Assembly: GCA_016183065.1 (NCBI GenBank)
Contig: JACPFF010000006.1
Location: 233,578-297,577, forward strand
Reading direction: 5' to 3'
DNA from: Deltaproteobacteria bacterium
GTDB lineage: Bacteria > UBA10199 > GCA-002796325 > JACPFF01
DNA: 64,000 bases
Shown here piece by piece: positions 63,310 to 64,000 of the stretch. Made by a program: the position numbers and the translations under genes. The notes below the pieces were generated by a model. The model was not told where the DNA came from and searched no databases. It saw only the letters and a list, made by a program, of their open reading frames with translations. Every line of letters starts with the position of its first letter. Within the stretch, counting starts at the first letter, position 1.

Positions 63310-64000
63310 ATGGCGTCAAATCCACTGCGGCAGAAAGTGATCATTCTGGGGTCCGGTCCCGCGGGTTGCACGGCCGCCATCTACGCGGCGCGCGCCGATC
63401 TCCGGCCCATGGTGATTGAGGGGGTGCAACCGGGGGGGCAACTCACCATGACCACGGAGGTTGAAAATTATCCCGGATTTCCGGACGGGATTCAGGGGCC
63501 GGCCATGATGGAGCTTCTCAAGCGGCAGGCGGTGCGCTTTGGGACGGAGTTTGTGCAGGCGCACATCGATCGCGTCGATCTGTCCAGGCCTCCCTTTCGC
63601 CTCCACGCCGGCGATCGCGAGTGGCGGTGTGATGCCCTGATTGTCGCGACCGGGGCCTCGGCCAAACTCTTGGGCCTGCCGTCAGAGACCGCGCTGATGG
63701 GGCACGGGGTCTCCGCCTGTGCCACATGCGACGGGTTTTTCTTCCGGGATGAACATCTGATTGTCGTCGGCGGTGGCGATACGGCCCTGGAAGAGGCAAC
63801 GTTTTTGACCAAGTTTGCCGCACACGTCACCGTGGTCCACCGGCGTGATTCGCTTCGCGCCTCGAAAGCGATGCAACACCGGGCGTTGCATCATCCCAAG
63901 CTCTCGTTCATCTGGGAGAGCGTGATCGAAGACATTCTCGGCGTCGAAACGCGGAAGGTGCGCGGGGTGATCCTGCGGAATACCAAGACCAACGACCGTA
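63310..64000 (+). CDS. trxB: Thioredoxin reductase (3' end beyond window)
   Basis: The first 230 codons of a thioredoxin reductase. FAD-binding GSGPAG is at the N-terminus, followed by VENYPGFPDGIQG; the redox-active CATCDGFFF lies near residue 137 and NADPH-binding GGGDTALEEA near 155, then HRRDSLRASK. It reduces thioredoxin with NADPH. The frame is open to the window edge, so the length is unknown but normally ~310 residues. It follows the flavin reductase closely. Confidence 0.95.
   Translation, partial: MASNPLRQKVIILGSGPAGCTAAIYAARADLRPMVIEGVQPGGQLTMTTEVENYPGFPDGIQGPAMMELLKRQAVRFGTEFVQAHIDRVDLSRPPFRLHAGDREWRCDALIVATGASAKLLGLPSETALMGHGVSACATCDGFFFRDEHLIVVGGGDTALEEATFLTKFAAHVTVVHRRDSLRASKAMQHRALHHPKLSFIWESVIEDILGVETRKVRGVILRNTKTNDR

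Overview
The window is GC-rich, gene-dense DNA from a Gram-negative bacterium. Outer-membrane systems (type II secretion, type III secretion, an Mla-type lipid ABC transporter, lipoproteins) sit next to signalling typical of deltaproteobacterial lineages: a Ser/Thr kinase with PEGA repeats, an FHA-domain sigma-54 activator, a PrkA-YeaH-SpoVR operon, a trpS-scpA-scpB order and a pyruvoyl arginine decarboxylase. I infer a deltaproteobacterium-like organism (Myxococcota, Bdellovibrionota or a related candidate phylum). No rRNA or other phylogenetic marker is present to settle this. No prophage, insertion sequence or CRISPR array was seen.

Bases 1-16,336 form a type III secretion (T3SS) island. 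A plus-strand operon encodes a partial protein in the sctK position, then SctL, SctN, SctO, SctP, a split SctQ, a FliO-like protein, SctR, SctS and SctT. A terminator and a textbook -24/-12 sigma-54 promoter follow. This promoter precedes a four-gene operon: a coiled-coil candidate translocator, a TPR protein, an unknown helical protein and a second TPR protein. Facing it on the minus strand are a tail-anchored membrane protein, a PEGA-repeat Ser/Thr kinase and an FHA sigma-54 activator. The simplest reading is that kinase and activator switch on the secreted-substrate operon.

Bases 16,500-29,700 hold yggT/yggS, a lipoprotein-mlaE-mlaF-mlaD operon, prkA-yeaH-spoVR, and a minus-strand set joining a CDP-alcohol phosphotransferase fusion, a HAD phosphatase, a nucleotidyltransferase and a multi-spanning membrane protein, probably for an unusual lipid head group. 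Bases 29,700-37,300 carry trpS-scpA-scpB, a ClC channel, an rRNA pseudouridine synthase whose stop codon lies inside an initiator tRNA gene, a 30-residue Lys/Arg-rich peptide gene with its own promoter and terminator, and a two-gene arginine-to-putrescine operon.

Bases 37,400-54,227 hold an M16 protease pair (one active, one inactive) and a complete gspC-N type II secretion operon, in which gspF has an abnormal C-terminus. Bases 54,189-64,000 hold an AddA/AddB-like helicase-nuclease pair, comM, radC, a flavin reductase and the start of thioredoxin reductase.

Six intergenic gaps carry copies of one modular, hairpin-rich repeat family built from a shared set of small palindromes in different combinations. 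It is the most conspicuous structure not explained by genes.
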